A DNA stretch of 64,000 nt from Luteimonas deserti (lineage in GTDB: Bacteria > Pseudomonadota > Gammaproteobacteria > Xanthomonadales > Xanthomonadaceae). Position 1 is the first letter of the stretch. The number at the start of each line of letters is the position of its first letter. The notes beneath the pieces were generated by a model. It saw only the letters and a program-made list of their open reading frames with translations, ran no database searches and was not told the DNA's origin. Location of the stretch: the NCBI RefSeq assembly GCF_013425765.1, contig NZ_JACCJZ010000020.1:1-64000 (forward strand), read 5' to 3'. Positions 22,622 through 31,937 of this stretch are shown here, in pieces. A program made the position numbers and the translations under genes.

Positions 22622-23821
22622 ATGCCTACGCTCGCCCGGCGCACCGGCCGCGCCAAGCCCAGCGCCATCATGCAGGTCGCCGAGAAGGCCAGGCGCCTGA
22701 AGGCGGAGGGGCGGGACATCATCAGCTTCTCGATCGGCGTGCCCAATTTCCTGCCGGGTCCCCACGTCTATGCGGCCGCACGCGATGCGCTCGAGCACGA
22801 CAGCGGCCAGTACGGCAGCAACCGCGGCAGCGACGCGCTGCTGGATGCGTTCATCGGACATCTCGACCGCATCGGCCTGCCGGGCTACACCCGCGCGCAT
22901 TGCGCCAGCGGCATCGGCGCCAAGCACATCCTCTATACGCTCGCCGAGGTGCTGCTCGACGAAGGCGACGGCTTCGCGTTCGCAACGCCCTACTGGACGA
23001 CCTATCTGGACATCGCCGAGATCGTCGGCGCCGACATCCAGTTGCTGCCGTGCCCGCCCGAGCAGGACTACAAGCTGACGCCGGCGCAACTCGAGGCCGC
23101 GCTGGCGGCCAAGCCCAAGGTCTTCCTGTTCAACAACCCGTCGAATCCGACCGGCATGGTCTATACGCGGGGCGAAATCGCCGCGTTGGCCGAGGTGCTG
23201 GTGCGCCACCCGGACACGTGGATCGTCACCGACGACATCTACAACCGGATGGTGTTCGACGGCGTCGGCTACCACAACGTCGTCCAGGCACGGCCCGAGC
23301 TGCGCGAGCGCACGGTCTTCGTCGACTCGCTGTCCAAGACCTACGGCATGCCGGGCTGGCGCGTCGGGCTGCTGGCCGGTCCCGAGACCGTCGCCAGGGC
23401 CTTCGCGACGATGAATTCGAACCACATCACCAACGTGCCCGAGGTGGTCACGGCCGCCGCGGTCGCCGCGTTGAACGGCCCCCAGGACGTGCCGGAGGCC
23501 AAGTGCGCCGAGTTCCAGGCGCGTCGCGATGTGGTGATGGCGGCGCTGGCGGAGATTCCGGGCGTGGTCTGTCCGAAGCCGGCCGGTGCGTTCTACGTGT
23601 TCCCCGACATCAGCGTCGCATTCGGAAGGTCGCACGGCGGTCGGCGCATCGACACCGACGTGGACCTGTGCACCGCGCTCCTCGAAACGAAGGGTGTCGC
23701 CTGCGTGCCGGGGTCGGCCTTCGGCGAGCCGCGCAGCTTGCGCATCAGCTACACCTGTCCCGAAGCGCAGCTCGCGCCCGGGCTCGCCCGCATCCGCGAG
23801 TTCTTCGCGGAGCTGACCTGA
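22622..23821 (+). CDS. Pyridoxal-phosphate aminotransferase, class I/II
   Basis: Fold-type I aminotransferase of 399 residues, probably of the aspartate-aminotransferase group. Visible are the N-terminal SFSIGVPNFLPGPHV, the FLFNNPSNPTGMVYTRGEI block (cofactor and substrate contacts), IVTDDIYNRMVF, the lysine motif VDSLSKTYGMPGWRVGLLAG (Schiff-base lysine) and the C-terminal SLRISYTCPE arginine. Substrate cannot be told from sequence alone. The ATG gives MPTLARRTGRAKPSAIMQVAEKA; AACGAGG lies upstream. The glutaredoxin-like gene follows after 9 bases. Confidence 0.92.
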   Translation: MPTLARRTGRAKPSAIMQVAEKARRLKAEGRDIISFSIGVPNFLPGPHVYAAARDALEHDSGQYGSNRGSDALLDAFIGHLDRIGLPGYTRAHCASGIGAKHILYTLAEVLLDEGDGFAFATPYWTTYLDIAEIVGADIQLLPCPPEQDYKLTPAQLEAALAAKPKVFLFNNPSNPTGMVYTRGEIAALAEVLVRHPDTWIVTDDIYNRMVFDGVGYHNVVQARPELRERTVFVDSLSKTYGMPGWRVGLLAGPETVARAFATMNSNHITNVPEVVTAAAVAALNGPQDVPEAKCAEFQARRDVVMAALAEIPGVVCPKPAGAFYVFPDISVAFGRSHGGRRIDTDVDLCTALLETKGVACVPGSAFGEPRSLRISYTCPEAQLAPGLARIREFFAELT

Positions 23822-23830
23822 GTCTGCGGC

Positions 23831-24184
23831 GTGCGGATTCTCGTGCTGCTCGGAACGCTCGCGCTCGCAGGTGCCTGGCTGCATCTCCACGGCGCCGCAC
23901 CGCAACTGCAAGCGGACGATCCCCGCAGGGGGACCGGGGAGACGGGCATCGTCATGCTCGCGGCGGAGTGGTGCGGTTACTGCCGTCGGCAGCAGGCCGA
24001 ATTCGCCGCGGCCAAGGTGCGTTACCGCGTGCTGGACATCGACACGCCCGACGGTGCGCGGGCCATGCGTGCGATCGGCGCGCGCGGTGTTCCGGTCACC
24101 GTGATCGGCCAGCAGGTGGTGCGCGGTTACGACACCGCGGCACTGGCCGACCGGCTGCAACCGCTGGGGTATCGGATCTACTGA
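23831..24184 (+). CDS. Exported glutaredoxin-like protein
   Basis: 117 residues starting with GTG. An N-terminal hydrophobic segment (ILVLLGTLALAGAWLHLHG) looks like a signal peptide or anchor, so the domain would be periplasmic. The glutaredoxin/thioredoxin active site is WCGYC near residues 47-51, and the cis-proline and glutathione-binding type region is GARGVPVTVIG. It follows the aminotransferase by 9 bases and precedes mdh. The substrate is unknown; a thiol-disulfide role is inferred from the motif. Confidence 0.8.
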   Translation: MRILVLLGTLALAGAWLHLHGAAPQLQADDPRRGTGETGIVMLAAEWCGYCRRQQAEFAAAKVRYRVLDIDTPDGARAMRAIGARGVPVTVIGQQVVRGYDTAALADRLQPLGYRIY

Positions 24185-24235
24185 TCGCCCGGCCCGTTCC
24201 ACAAATTCCCCCCGCATGAACAAGAAGGACATTCC

Positions 24236-25222
24236 ATGAAGACTCCCGTCCGTGTTGCCGTGACCGGTGCTGCCGGCCAGATCGGCTACGCCCTGCTGTT
24301 CCGCATCGCCTCCGGCGAAATGCTGGGCAAGGACCAGCCGGTGATCCTGCAGCTGCTCGAGCTGCCGATCGACAAGGCGCAGGCCGCGCTCAAGGGCGTG
24401 ATCATGGAGCTCGAGGACTGCGCGTTCCCGCTGCTGGCCGGCGTCATCGGCACCGACGATGCGGAAGTCGCGTTCAAGGACGTCGACATCGCGCTGCTCG
24501 TCGGCGCGCGTCCGCGCGGCCCGGGCATGGAGCGCAAGGATCTGCTGCTCGAGAACGCCAAGATCTTCACCGCCCAGGGCGCGGCGCTGAACAAGGTCGC
24601 TTCGCGTGACGTCAAGGTGCTGGTGGTCGGCAACCCGGCCAACACCAACGCCTACATCGCCATGAAGTCGGCGCCGGATCTCAACCCGCGTAACTTCACC
24701 GCGATGCTGCGCCTCGACCACAACCGCGCGCTGAGCCAGCTGGCAGCCAAGGCCGAGGTCGCCGTCGGCGACATCGAGGGCCTGATCGTCTGGGGCAACC
24801 ACAGCCCGACCATGTACCCGGACTACCGCTTCGCCACCGCGAACGGCGTCAACCTCAAGGACAAGGTCGGCGACGCCGACTGGAACGCCAACACCTTCAT
24901 CCCGCAGGTCGGCAAGCGCGGCGCGGCGATCATCGAAGCGCGCGGCCTGTCGTCGGCGGCCTCGGCCGCCAATGCCGCCATCGACCACATCCGCGACTGG
25001 GTGCTGGGCAGCAACGGCAAGTGGGTGACGATGGGCGTGCCGTCCGACGGCAGCTACGGCATCCCCGAAGGCGTGATCTTCGGCTTCGCGGTGACCACGC
25101 AGAACGGCGAGTACACGCTGGTCAAGGACCTCGAAGTCGACGACTTCAGCCAGAAGGCCATCGACAAGACCCTGGCCGAGCTCGAGGAAGAGCGCAGCGG
25201 CGTGGCGCATCTGCTGGGCTGA
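24236..25222 (+). CDS. mdh: Malate dehydrogenase
   Basis: NAD-dependent malate/oxaloacetate interconversion in the TCA cycle. The 328 residues begin with the Rossmann motif [36 protein letters not shown] is the substrate loop with arginines, and [17 protein letters not shown] contains the catalytic histidine. The length and motifs fit the LDH-like MDH of cytosolic type found in many proteobacteria, not the 312-residue E. coli type. AAGAAGGA precedes the ATG and a very strong terminator follows. Confidence 0.97.
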   Translation: MKTPVRVAVTGAAGQIGYALLFRIASGEMLGKDQPVILQLLELPIDKAQAALKGVIMELEDCAFPLLAGVIGTDDAEVAFKDVDIALLVGARPRGPGMERKDLLLENAKIFTAQGAALNKVASRDVKVLVVGNPANTNAYIAMKSAPDLNPRNFTAMLRLDHNRALSQLAAKAEVAVGDIEGLIVWGNHSPTMYPDYRFATANGVNLKDKVGDADWNANTFIPQVGKRGAAIIEARGLSSAASAANAAIDHIRDWVLGSNGKWVTMGVPSDGSYGIPEGVIFGFAVTTQNGEYTLVKDLEVDDFSQKAIDKTLAELEEERSGVAHLLG

Positions 25223-25245
25223 CCGCAGCCGTAGGGGTGTACAAG

Positions 25246-25274
25246 AAGCGCCGGGATTCCCGGCGCTTTTTTTT
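25246..25274 (+). terminator. Intrinsic terminator of mdh
   Basis: aagcgccggg pairs perfectly with cccggcgctt around ATT, followed by a run of eight T. Confidence 0.92.
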
Positions 25275-25312
25275 GCCTGGCCATTGCGGCGGGTGGCCGA
25301 AGGGGGAGGCAC

Positions 25313-26293
25313 ATGATCGTTCCGCAGTACTGGGCCGAAGGCCGGTTGCAACACCGCACGAGGGGCCGGCAGGTCACCGTGCGCCGTTTCGGCTGGTCCG
25401 ACCTCAGCCTGGAAGACGCCCAGGCACTGGCCGATGCACGTACGCGTGAGGCCTTCGAGCGGGTGCTGGCCGGCGAGGCGCTCCCGCGCCGTGAGGCCAG
25501 GCGGCCCTACAACGGGTCTGAGGGCGTGCCGATCCGCGAGGAGATCGTGGCGCGCGAGGGCGACAGCGTCATCACCCGCAACGCCTACGGCGCGCGCTGC
25601 CTCAACACGCCGCGCGCCTTGTTCGTGGACATCGATTTCCACGATCCGGGCCCGGACCGTGCGCTTCGATGGGGCTGCCGGGTGCCGTTGCTGATGCTCG
25701 CGGCGGGCATCGGCGGCGCAGCGGGTTCGTGGCTGGTCGGGCTTCTGGCGACGGGCATCGCGCTCGCCCTGGGTGCGTGGATCGCGCGTCGCATCCACGC
25801 CGCGCGCCGGAACAGGGACGGTGGCCCGGCCGCGGCGGCGGACCGGCGGATCGAGGCGTTCGTGCGCCAGCATCCGGCGTGGCGCCTGCGGCAGTACGCG
25901 ACACCCGCGGGCGTGCGACTGCTCGCCCTGCATCGCGGCTTCGATCCGCGCGAGCAGGAGGTGGCGACGTGCTTCGCCGCGTTGGGGGCCGATCCGGTGT
26001 ACGCGCTGATGTGCGTGCGGCAGCGCTGCTTCCGCGCCCGGGTCAGCCCCAAGCCGTGGCGGATCGGCATCGAGCGGCACATCCGTCCACGGCCCGGTAC
26101 CTGGCCGATCGACCCCGCACGCATGCCGGAGCGGCGTCGTTGGATCGAGGACTACGAGCGGCGCGCCGAGGGATTTGCCGCGTGCCGCTACGTGCGCACC
26201 CTCGGCGAGGGCGCGGCCGACCCGGCGATCGATGCAGTGCGCGCGCTGCACGACGCGCTCTGCCGCGCGGAGCGCACCTTGCCGCTGGCGTGA
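25313..26293 (+). CDS. Unknown protein with central membrane segments
   Basis: 326 residues, not assigned to a named family. The N-terminal half ends in CLNTPRALFVDIDFHDPG; two hydrophobic stretches follow near residues 124-160 (VPLLMLAAGIGGAAGSWLVG, then LLATGIALALGAWIA), and a C-terminal soluble part holds WRLRQYATPAGVRLLALHRG and CFRARVSPKPWRIG. The VDIDF stretch and the YATPAG...CFRAR blocks look like conserved catalytic or binding segments, but no function is claimed. GGGGGAGG precedes the ATG. It stands alone between mdh and prpE. Confidence 0.75.
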   Translation: MIVPQYWAEGRLQHRTRGRQVTVRRFGWSDLSLEDAQALADARTREAFERVLAGEALPRREARRPYNGSEGVPIREEIVAREGDSVITRNAYGARCLNTPRALFVDIDFHDPGPDRALRWGCRVPLLMLAAGIGGAAGSWLVGLLATGIALALGAWIARRIHAARRNRDGGPAAAADRRIEAFVRQHPAWRLRQYATPAGVRLLALHRGFDPREQEVATCFAALGADPVYALMCVRQRCFRARVSPKPWRIGIERHIRPRPGTWPIDPARMPERRRWIEDYERRAEGFAACRYVRTLGEGAADPAIDAVRALHDALCRAERTLPLA

Positions 26294-26405
26294 ACGGCGC
26301 CTGCCCGCGGGCAGGCGCGGGCCCGCCCATGCGACGAAGGTCGAGCGGTCCGGGTCCGGGGCGCCGGGCTATGCTGCGGCACGTCGTCGCGTCCGGAGTG
26401 TCGAC

Positions 26406-28307
26406 ATGGGCTACGAGGCCTTCCACCGCCGTTCCATCGAGGACCCCGAGGGCTTCTGGGGCGAGCAGGCGCGGGCGATCCACTGGCACACCGCGCCGCA
26501 GCGGATCCTCGACGATTCGAACCCGCCGTTCCGCAAGTGGTTCGTCGGCGGCCAGACCAACCTCTGCTACAACGCCGTCGACCGGCATCACGAGGCGCGC
26601 GGTGACCAGCTCGCGCTCGTTGCGATCTCGACCGAGACCAACGAGACCCGCGAACTCACCTATACGCAGCTGCATCGCGAGGTCAACGATTTCGCCGCGG
26701 TGCTCGTGGCGCTCGGCGTGGGCCGCGGCGACCGCGTCGTCATCTACATGCCCAACATGGCCGAGGCCGTGTTCGCGATGCTGGCCTGCGCGCGCATCGG
26801 TGCAGTGCATTCGGTGGTCTTCGGCGGTTTCGCCGCGCACAACCTGGCGCTGCGCATCGACGATGCGACGCCGGCGCTGTTGATCGCCGCCGATGCCGGC
26901 AGCCGCGGCGGCAAGATCATTCCGTACAAGCCGTTGATCGATGCCGCGTGCGCGGAGGCGAAGTCGCCACCGCCCAAGGTATTGATCGTCGACCGCGGCC
27001 TCGCGCCGGGTTACACACGCGTCGAAGGCCGCGACCTCGACTACGCCGCGCTGCGCGCGCAACACGCCGGCACCGACGTGCCGGTGACCTGGCTGGAATC
27101 CAACGAGCCGAGCTATCTGCTCTACACCTCCGGCACCACCGGCAAGCCCAAGGGCGTGCAGCGCGATGTCGGCGGCTATGCGGTCGCGATGGCGCTGTCG
27201 ATGTGGTCGATCTACGACATCCGCGCCGGCCAGGTGATGTTCTCCACCTCGGACGTGGGCTGGGCCGTGGGCCATTCCTACAACGTCTACGGGCCGCTGA
27301 TCGCGGGGGCGACCTCGATTCTCTACGAAGGCCTGCCGACCACGCCCGATCCCGGCATCTGGTGGAAGATCTGCGCCCACTACGGTGTGCGCACGATGTT
27401 CTCGTCGCCCACCGGCATCCGCGTGCTGAAGAAGCAGGATCCGAAGTTCCTCGCGCAATACGACCTGTCGCAGCTGCGCTACCTGTTTCTCGCCGGCGAG
27501 CCGCTCGACGGACCGACGGCGACGTGGATCAGCGACGGTCTCGGCGGCACGACCGTCATCGACAACTACTGGCAGACCGAAACCGGCTGGCCGGTGCTGG
27601 CGCTGATGCCGGGGGTCGAACTCCGACCGGTGAAATTCGGGTCCCCGGGCCTGCCGACGCCGGGTTTCGATCTGCGCGTGATCGACGAGGCCACCGGCGC
27701 GCGCGTGCCGCCCGGCACCAAGGGTGTGCTGGTGATCCGGCCGCCGCTGCCGCCGGGCTGCATGACCACGGTCTGGAACGACGATGCGCGCTTTGTGTCG
27801 AGCTATTTCTCGCACTTCAGCGAGCTGCTCTACAGCTCGCTGGACTGGGCGATCCAGGACGAGGCCGGCTACACCTTCATCCTCGGCCGCACCGACGATG
27901 TCATCAACGTCGCCGGCCATCGTCTCGGTACGCGCGAGATCGAGGAAGCGGTGTCCAGCCACCCGGCGGTGGCCGAGGCCGCGGTGATCGGTGTCGCCGA
28001 CGCGCTCAAGGGCCAGGTGCCGGTGGTGTTCGCCACGCTCAAGCAGACCGCCGCGGATGCGGTGGCGCAGCAGGCGACGGCGGCCGAGATGATGCGCACG
28101 GTCGCCGATCAGCTGGGCGCGGTGGCCCGGCCGGCGCGCGTCTACGTGGTCAACGCCCTGCCGAAGACGCGCTCGGGCAAATTGCTGCGGCGGTCGCTGC
28201 AGGCGCTGGCGGAAGCCCGGGATCCGGGGGATCTCTCGACGCTGGATGATCCGAACGCGCTGGAGGATGTGCGTCGCGTGCTGGAGCGGGGCGCGGACGC
28301 GGGCTGA
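26406..28307 (+). CDS. prpE: Propionate--CoA ligase
   Basis: Adenylate-forming enzyme that makes propionyl-CoA from propionate, ATP and CoA, the entry step of the methylcitrate cycle. The 633 residues show YLLYTSGTTGKPKGVQRD near 237-254 (AMP-binding), DNYWQTETGWP, GRTDDVINVAGHRLGTREIE and the C-terminal lysine motif PKTRSGKLLRR near 591. The closer fit to PrpE than Acs rests on the length and the prp neighbours. GGAG lies 7 bases before the ATG. It faces the helix-turn-helix/citrate-synthase gene tail to tail. Confidence 0.93.
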   Translation: MGYEAFHRRSIEDPEGFWGEQARAIHWHTAPQRILDDSNPPFRKWFVGGQTNLCYNAVDRHHEARGDQLALVAISTETNETRELTYTQLHREVNDFAAVLVALGVGRGDRVVIYMPNMAEAVFAMLACARIGAVHSVVFGGFAAHNLALRIDDATPALLIAADAGSRGGKIIPYKPLIDAACAEAKSPPPKVLIVDRGLAPGYTRVEGRDLDYAALRAQHAGTDVPVTWLESNEPSYLLYTSGTTGKPKGVQRDVGGYAVAMALSMWSIYDIRAGQVMFSTSDVGWAVGHSYNVYGPLIAGATSILYEGLPTTPDPGIWWKICAHYGVRTMFSSPTGIRVLKKQDPKFLAQYDLSQLRYLFLAGEPLDGPTATWISDGLGGTTVIDNYWQTETGWPVLALMPGVELRPVKFGSPGLPTPGFDLRVIDEATGARVPPGTKGVLVIRPPLPPGCMTTVWNDDARFVSSYFSHFSELLYSSLDWAIQDEAGYTFILGRTDDVINVAGHRLGTREIEEAVSSHPAVAEAAVIGVADALKGQVPVVFATLKQTAADAVAQQATAAEMMRTVADQLGAVARPARVYVVNALPKTRSGKLLRRSLQALAEARDPGDLSTLDDPNALEDVRRVLERGADAG

Positions 28308-28355
28308 GTGCTCGTCTCCAGGCGCGCTCGCGCGCGGAGGGTGTGCCGGAGCGCC

Positions 28356-28395
28356 GGTGCGCGTGGGCGCGCCGTCGCGCGCCTGCACGCGCACC
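28356..28395. terminator. Long GC hairpin between convergent genes
   Basis: Two arms of 17 and 19 bases (28356-28372 and 28377-28395) pair throughout except for a two-base bulge, around a CGTC loop. It lies between the prpE stop and the stop of the opposite gene, so it could end transcription from both sides, though it has no T-run. Confidence 0.5.
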
Positions 28396-28396
28396 G

Positions 28397-29614
28397 TCAT
28401 TCCGCCGGCGCGACGCCGGTGTAATGCGCGCGCGGGCGGATCAGCATGCCCAGTTCCTGCTGTTCCAGCGCATGCGCCAGCCAGCCCGCGAGGCGGCCGG
28501 CGGCGAACATGCACAATGCCGGCGTCGCCGGCAGGCCGTGCACGAAGCAGATCGCCGCGAGCATGCCGTCGATGTTGGGATGCCGGCCGCTGGTCTCGGC
28601 CGCCGAGTGCAGTACCGCCTCCACCTGCTGCATGCGTGCATCACCCGCATGACGTGCGCGCAGCATCGCCAGCACTTCGGCGGCGCGCGGATCACCGTCG
28701 GGATACAGCACGTGATGGAAGCCGGGCAGGTCGTCGCCGCGTTGCCAGCGCTCGGCCACGAAGGCGGCGGGCGAGGGGGCGTCGCAGGCCTCGCGGATCA
28801 GCGCATGCGCGCGCGCGGTCGCGCCGCCGTGACGCGGTCCCGACAGCGCAGCGAGACCCGCGCACACCGTGGCATGCAGATGCGCGCCGGTCGAGGCGAC
28901 CACGCGGGCGGCGAATGCCGAGACATTGAGTTCGTGGTCCGCGCACAGCACCAGGGCCGCGCGCACCAGTTCGGAGAAGGCCGCGTCACCCGGGCGCCAG
29001 GACTCGGCCAGCAGCGCATGCACGGGCCGCGCATCCGGCGAGCCGGCGACGAGCAACGCGGCGTTCTGGCGCAGCAGTGTCGCGGCGACGCCGCGCTTGG
29101 CGGCCGGCGCGGCGCTCAGCGAATGCCGCAGGTCCGGGGCGAGCAGGGGGATCGCCGCCATCGCGCGTTCGATCGGCGGCAGCGTGGCGTCGCCGGCGAT
29201 CGCCGCCGCGCGCGCGGGCCAGTGGCCGGCGTCGGCATCGAACGGATCGGCGTCGCCGCAATCCCACAGCAGGCGTGCGGTGTCTTCGAGCGTGGCGCCG
29301 CTGCGCACCATCGCCACCGCCGAGCGCCCGCGGTAATAGGGGCTGTCGGGCCGGATCAGGGAGATCCGGGTCTCCATCACCGGCAGGCCGCGGTCGAGGC
29401 TCTGCGCCGCACCGCGCGCCGCACCTCGGCCGGCGCGCTTGCGCTGGGTGAGGCGTTCGACGTCCTGGCGCAGGTAGACACGGCTGCGGTGGTCGGCGCC
29501 GGGGCGCGATTCGAGCAGGCCCCGGCTGACGTAGGCATAGAGTGTCGCGGTGCTGATGCCGAGCGCCGCGCAGGCCTCGGCCGCGGACATCAGGTCGCCG
29601 TCGCGTGCATTCAC
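28397..29614 (-). CDS. Citrate-synthase-like protein with N-terminal helix-turn-helix
   Basis: About 405 residues. The N-terminus (SAAEACAALGISTATLYAYV, then SRGLLESRP) is a MerR/excisionase-type helix-turn-helix. The rest is a citrate synthase fold: SGPRHGGATARAHA, LPGFHHVLYPDGDPRA and HPNIDGMLAAICFVHG keep the two histidines and the aspartate of the catalytic triad, and RLAGWLAHALEQ...LIRPRAHYTG is the usual end. It is transcribed away from prpB. It could be an isozyme, or a regulator that senses a citrate-synthase ligand; both are inferences. The GTG start was picked because an earlier TTG lies inside the palindromic operator; an ATG at 29590 is also possible. Confidence 0.85.
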   Translation of the reverse strand: MNARDGDLMSAAEACAALGISTATLYAYVSRGLLESRPGADHRSRVYLRQDVERLTQRKRAGRGAARGAAQSLDRGLPVMETRISLIRPDSPYYRGRSAVAMVRSGATLEDTARLLWDCGDADPFDADAGHWPARAAAIAGDATLPPIERAMAAIPLLAPDLRHSLSAAPAAKRGVAATLLRQNAALLVAGSPDARPVHALLAESWRPGDAAFSELVRAALVLCADHELNVSAFAARVVASTGAHLHATVCAGLAALSGPRHGGATARAHALIREACDAPSPAAFVAERWQRGDDLPGFHHVLYPDGDPRAAEVLAMLRARHAGDARMQQVEAVLHSAAETSGRHPNIDGMLAAICFVHGLPATPALCMFAAGRLAGWLAHALEQQELGMLIRPRAHYTGVAPAE

Positions 29615-29634
29615 CTTGAATCCCGATGTATTGA

Positions 29635-29657
29635 TTGATTCGATCAAGATTGATCAA
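29635..29657. promoter_or_regulatory. Palindromic operator-like sites in the prp divergent region
   Basis: Two adjacent inverted repeats share the half-site TTGAT: TTGATTCGATCAA (29635-29647) and TTGATCAA (29650-29657). A possible -35, TTGATC, overlaps the second site, with CAGATT 17 bases further on as a weak -10 for prpB. Binding here could control both divergent genes. Confidence 0.55.
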
Positions 29658-29716
29658 CCTGTCGGATGGTGCCAGATTGCATGCCGTCGCGGTACACCGC
29701 AGTCCGGAGTCAGCCC

Positions 29717-30601
29717 ATGTCCACGCTTTCCGCAGGCGCGAAATTCCGCGCCGCGCTCGCTGCCGAATCGCCGCTGCAGGTGATCGGCGCGATCAACGCC
29801 AACCACGCGCTGCTGGCCAAGCGCGCCGGCTTCCAGGCGATCTACCTCTCGGGCGGCGGCGTCGCCGCGGGCTCGCTGGGCCTGCCGGACCTCGGCATCA
29901 ATACGATCGAGGACGTGTTGATCGACGTGCGCCGCATCACCGACGTCTGCGACCTGCCGCTGCTGGTCGACATCGACACCGGCTTCGGGCCGAGCGCGTT
30001 CAACATCGAGCGCACGGTGAAGTCGCTGATCAAGGCCGGCGCAGCGGCCTGCCACATCGAGGACCAGGTCGGCGCCAAGCGCTGCGGCCATCGTCCGGGC
30101 AAGGAGATCGTGTCGCAGGGCGAGATGGTCGACCGGGTCAAGGCCGCGGCCGATGCGAAGACCGATCCCGACTTCTTCCTGATCGCGCGCACCGATGCGA
30201 TCCAGGTCGACGGCGTGGACGCCGCAATCGAACGCGCCATCGCCTGCGTCGAGGCCGGCGCCGACGGCATCTTCGCCGAGGCGGCCTACGACCTCGACAC
30301 CTATCGCCGCTTCGTCGACGCGGTCAAGGTGCCGGTCCTCGCCAACATCACCGAGTTCGGCAAGACGCCGCTGTTCACCCGCGACGAGCTGGCCTCGGCC
30401 GGGGTCGCGATCCAGCTGTTCCCGCTGTCGGCGTTCCGCGCCGCCAACAGGGCCGCCGAAGCGGTGTACACCGCGGTGCGCCGCGACGGACACCAGCAGA
30501 GCGTCGTCGATGCGATGCAGACCCGCGAGGAGCTCTACGAGCGCATCGGCTACCACGCCTTCGAGCAGCGCCTCGACGCGCTGTTCGCCTCGAAGAAGTA
30601 A
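29717..30601 (+). CDS. prpB: 2-methylisocitrate lyase
   Basis: Last step of the methylcitrate cycle: cleavage of 2-methylisocitrate to pyruvate and succinate. The 294 residues show [27 protein letters not shown] (magnesium ligands), the ICL/PEP-mutase motif [16 protein letters not shown] with the catalytic cysteine, and [18 protein letters not shown] lies before the ATG; a start 51 bases upstream was rejected as non-conserved. prpC follows after 52 bases. Confidence 0.97.
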   Translation: MSTLSAGAKFRAALAAESPLQVIGAINANHALLAKRAGFQAIYLSGGGVAAGSLGLPDLGINTIEDVLIDVRRITDVCDLPLLVDIDTGFGPSAFNIERTVKSLIKAGAAACHIEDQVGAKRCGHRPGKEIVSQGEMVDRVKAAADAKTDPDFFLIARTDAIQVDGVDAAIERAIACVEAGADGIFAEAAYDLDTYRRFVDAVKVPVLANITEFGKTPLFTRDELASAGVAIQLFPLSAFRAANRAAEAVYTAVRRDGHQQSVVDAMQTREELYERIGYHAFEQRLDALFASKK

Positions 30602-30653
30602 GCGACTTCCGATCATTCCATCCGTGCCCGCGGGCATCCAACGGAGATTCCAG

Positions 30654-31814
30654 ATGAGCGACACCGCCACCACCGCCCCCGGCTTCAAGCCGAAGAAGTC
30701 CGTCGCGCTGAGCGGCACGGCCGCCGGCAACACCGCGCTGTGCACCGTCGGCCGCAGTGGCAACGACCTGCACTACCGCGGCTACGACATCCTCGATCTC
30801 GCGCGCACCAGCGAGTTCGAGGAGATCGCCTATCTGCTGGTTCACGGCAAGCTGCCCAACGAGGCGGAACTGCGCGGCTACAAGGCCAAGCTGAAGTCCC
30901 TGCGCGGCATTCCGGCCGCGGTGAAGGCCGCGCTCGAGGAACTGCCGCCGTCCGCGCATCCGATGGACGTCATGCGTACCGGCGTCTCGGTGCTCGGCTG
31001 CGTGCAGCCGGAGAAGGACGACCACAACCATCCCGGTGCGCGCGACATCGCCGACAAGCTGATGGCCTCGCTCGGCTCGATGCTGCTGTACTGGTATCAC
31101 TGGAGCCACAACGGTCGCGCGATCGACGTCGAGACCGATGACGATTCGATCGGCGGGCATTTCCTGCACCTGCTGCACGGTCACGCGCCGCGCGACTCCT
31201 GGGTCAAGGCCATGCACACCTCGCTGATCCTCTACGCCGAGCACGAGTTCAATGCATCGACCTTCGCCAGCCGCGTCGTCGCCGGCACCGGCAGCGACAT
31301 GCATTCGTGCATCACGGCCGGCATCGGCGCGTTGCGCGGTCCGAAGCACGGCGGCGCGAACGAGGTGGCGTTCGAAGTGCAGAAGCGTTACGACACGCCG
31401 GACGAAGCGGAGGCCGACATCCGCGCACGCGTGGAAAAGAAGGAAGTGATCATCGGCTTCGGCCACCCCGTCTACACGGTCAGCGACCCGCGCAACGAGG
31501 TCATCAAGACCGTGGCCCGCGAGCTGTCGGACGAAGTGGGCAGCCGCAAGATGTACGACATTGCCGAGCGTCTGGAAACGGTGATGTGGGACATCAAGAA
31601 GATGTTCCCGAATCTCGACTGGTTCAGCGCGGTGAGCTACCACATGATGGGCGTGCCGACCGCGATGTTCACCCCGCTGTTCGTCATCGCGCGTACGGCC
31701 GGCTGGAGCGCCCACGTCATCGAGCAGCGCATCGACGGAAAGATCATCCGCCCCAGCGCGAACTACACCGGGCCCGAGGACCAGGCCTTCGTGCCGATCG
31801 CCGAACGCAATTAA
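30654..31814 (+). CDS. prpC: 2-methylcitrate synthase
   Basis: Condenses propionyl-CoA with oxaloacetate. The 386 residues carry the citrate synthase signature: [18 protein letters not shown] and [18 protein letters not shown] contain the catalytic histidines, and [19 protein letters not shown] the aspartate; the tail is [14 protein letters not shown]. The short type and the place between prpB and acnD favour methylcitrate over citrate synthase. CGGAG precedes the ATG. A dispersed palindrome lies in the 123 bases before acnD. Confidence 0.96.
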   Translation: MSDTATTAPGFKPKKSVALSGTAAGNTALCTVGRSGNDLHYRGYDILDLARTSEFEEIAYLLVHGKLPNEAELRGYKAKLKSLRGIPAAVKAALEELPPSAHPMDVMRTGVSVLGCVQPEKDDHNHPGARDIADKLMASLGSMLLYWYHWSHNGRAIDVETDDDSIGGHFLHLLHGHAPRDSWVKAMHTSLILYAEHEFNASTFASRVVAGTGSDMHSCITAGIGALRGPKHGGANEVAFEVQKRYDTPDEAEADIRARVEKKEVIIGFGHPVYTVSDPRNEVIKTVARELSDEVGSRKMYDIAERLETVMWDIKKMFPNLDWFSAVSYHMMGVPTAMFTPLFVIARTAGWSAHVIEQRIDGKIIRPSANYTGPEDQAFVPIAERN

Positions 31815-31820
31815 GCCTTT

Positions 31821-31905
31821 GCTCGTCATCTCCGCAATCGCGGGGATCCAGCGACTTTCGTCGAACGACAGCGATGCACTGGACTCCCGCTTGTGTGGAA
31901 CGAGC
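31821..31905. repeat. Dispersed palindromic repeat between prpC and acnD
   Basis: An 85-base imperfect palindrome with termini GCTCGT and ACGAGC and inner arms gcggggatccag (31840-31851) and ctggactcccgc (31879-31890), which pair at 10 of 12 positions. Read on the minus strand one frame gives the peptide SRWIPAIAEMTS, the hallmark translation of a short repeat scattered through Xanthomonadaceae genomes. It lies inside the prp operon, so it may process or stabilise the mRNA. Confidence 0.7.
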
Positions 31906-31937
31906 TTGATACATTTCCTTCTTCTCGAACGCCCGCC

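Noticed and set aside
22556..26251. Minus-strand frame of over 1,200 codons across the aminotransferase, mdh and unknown gene
   Set aside because: High-GC antisense shadow. The plus-strand genes have clear motifs and ribosome sites.
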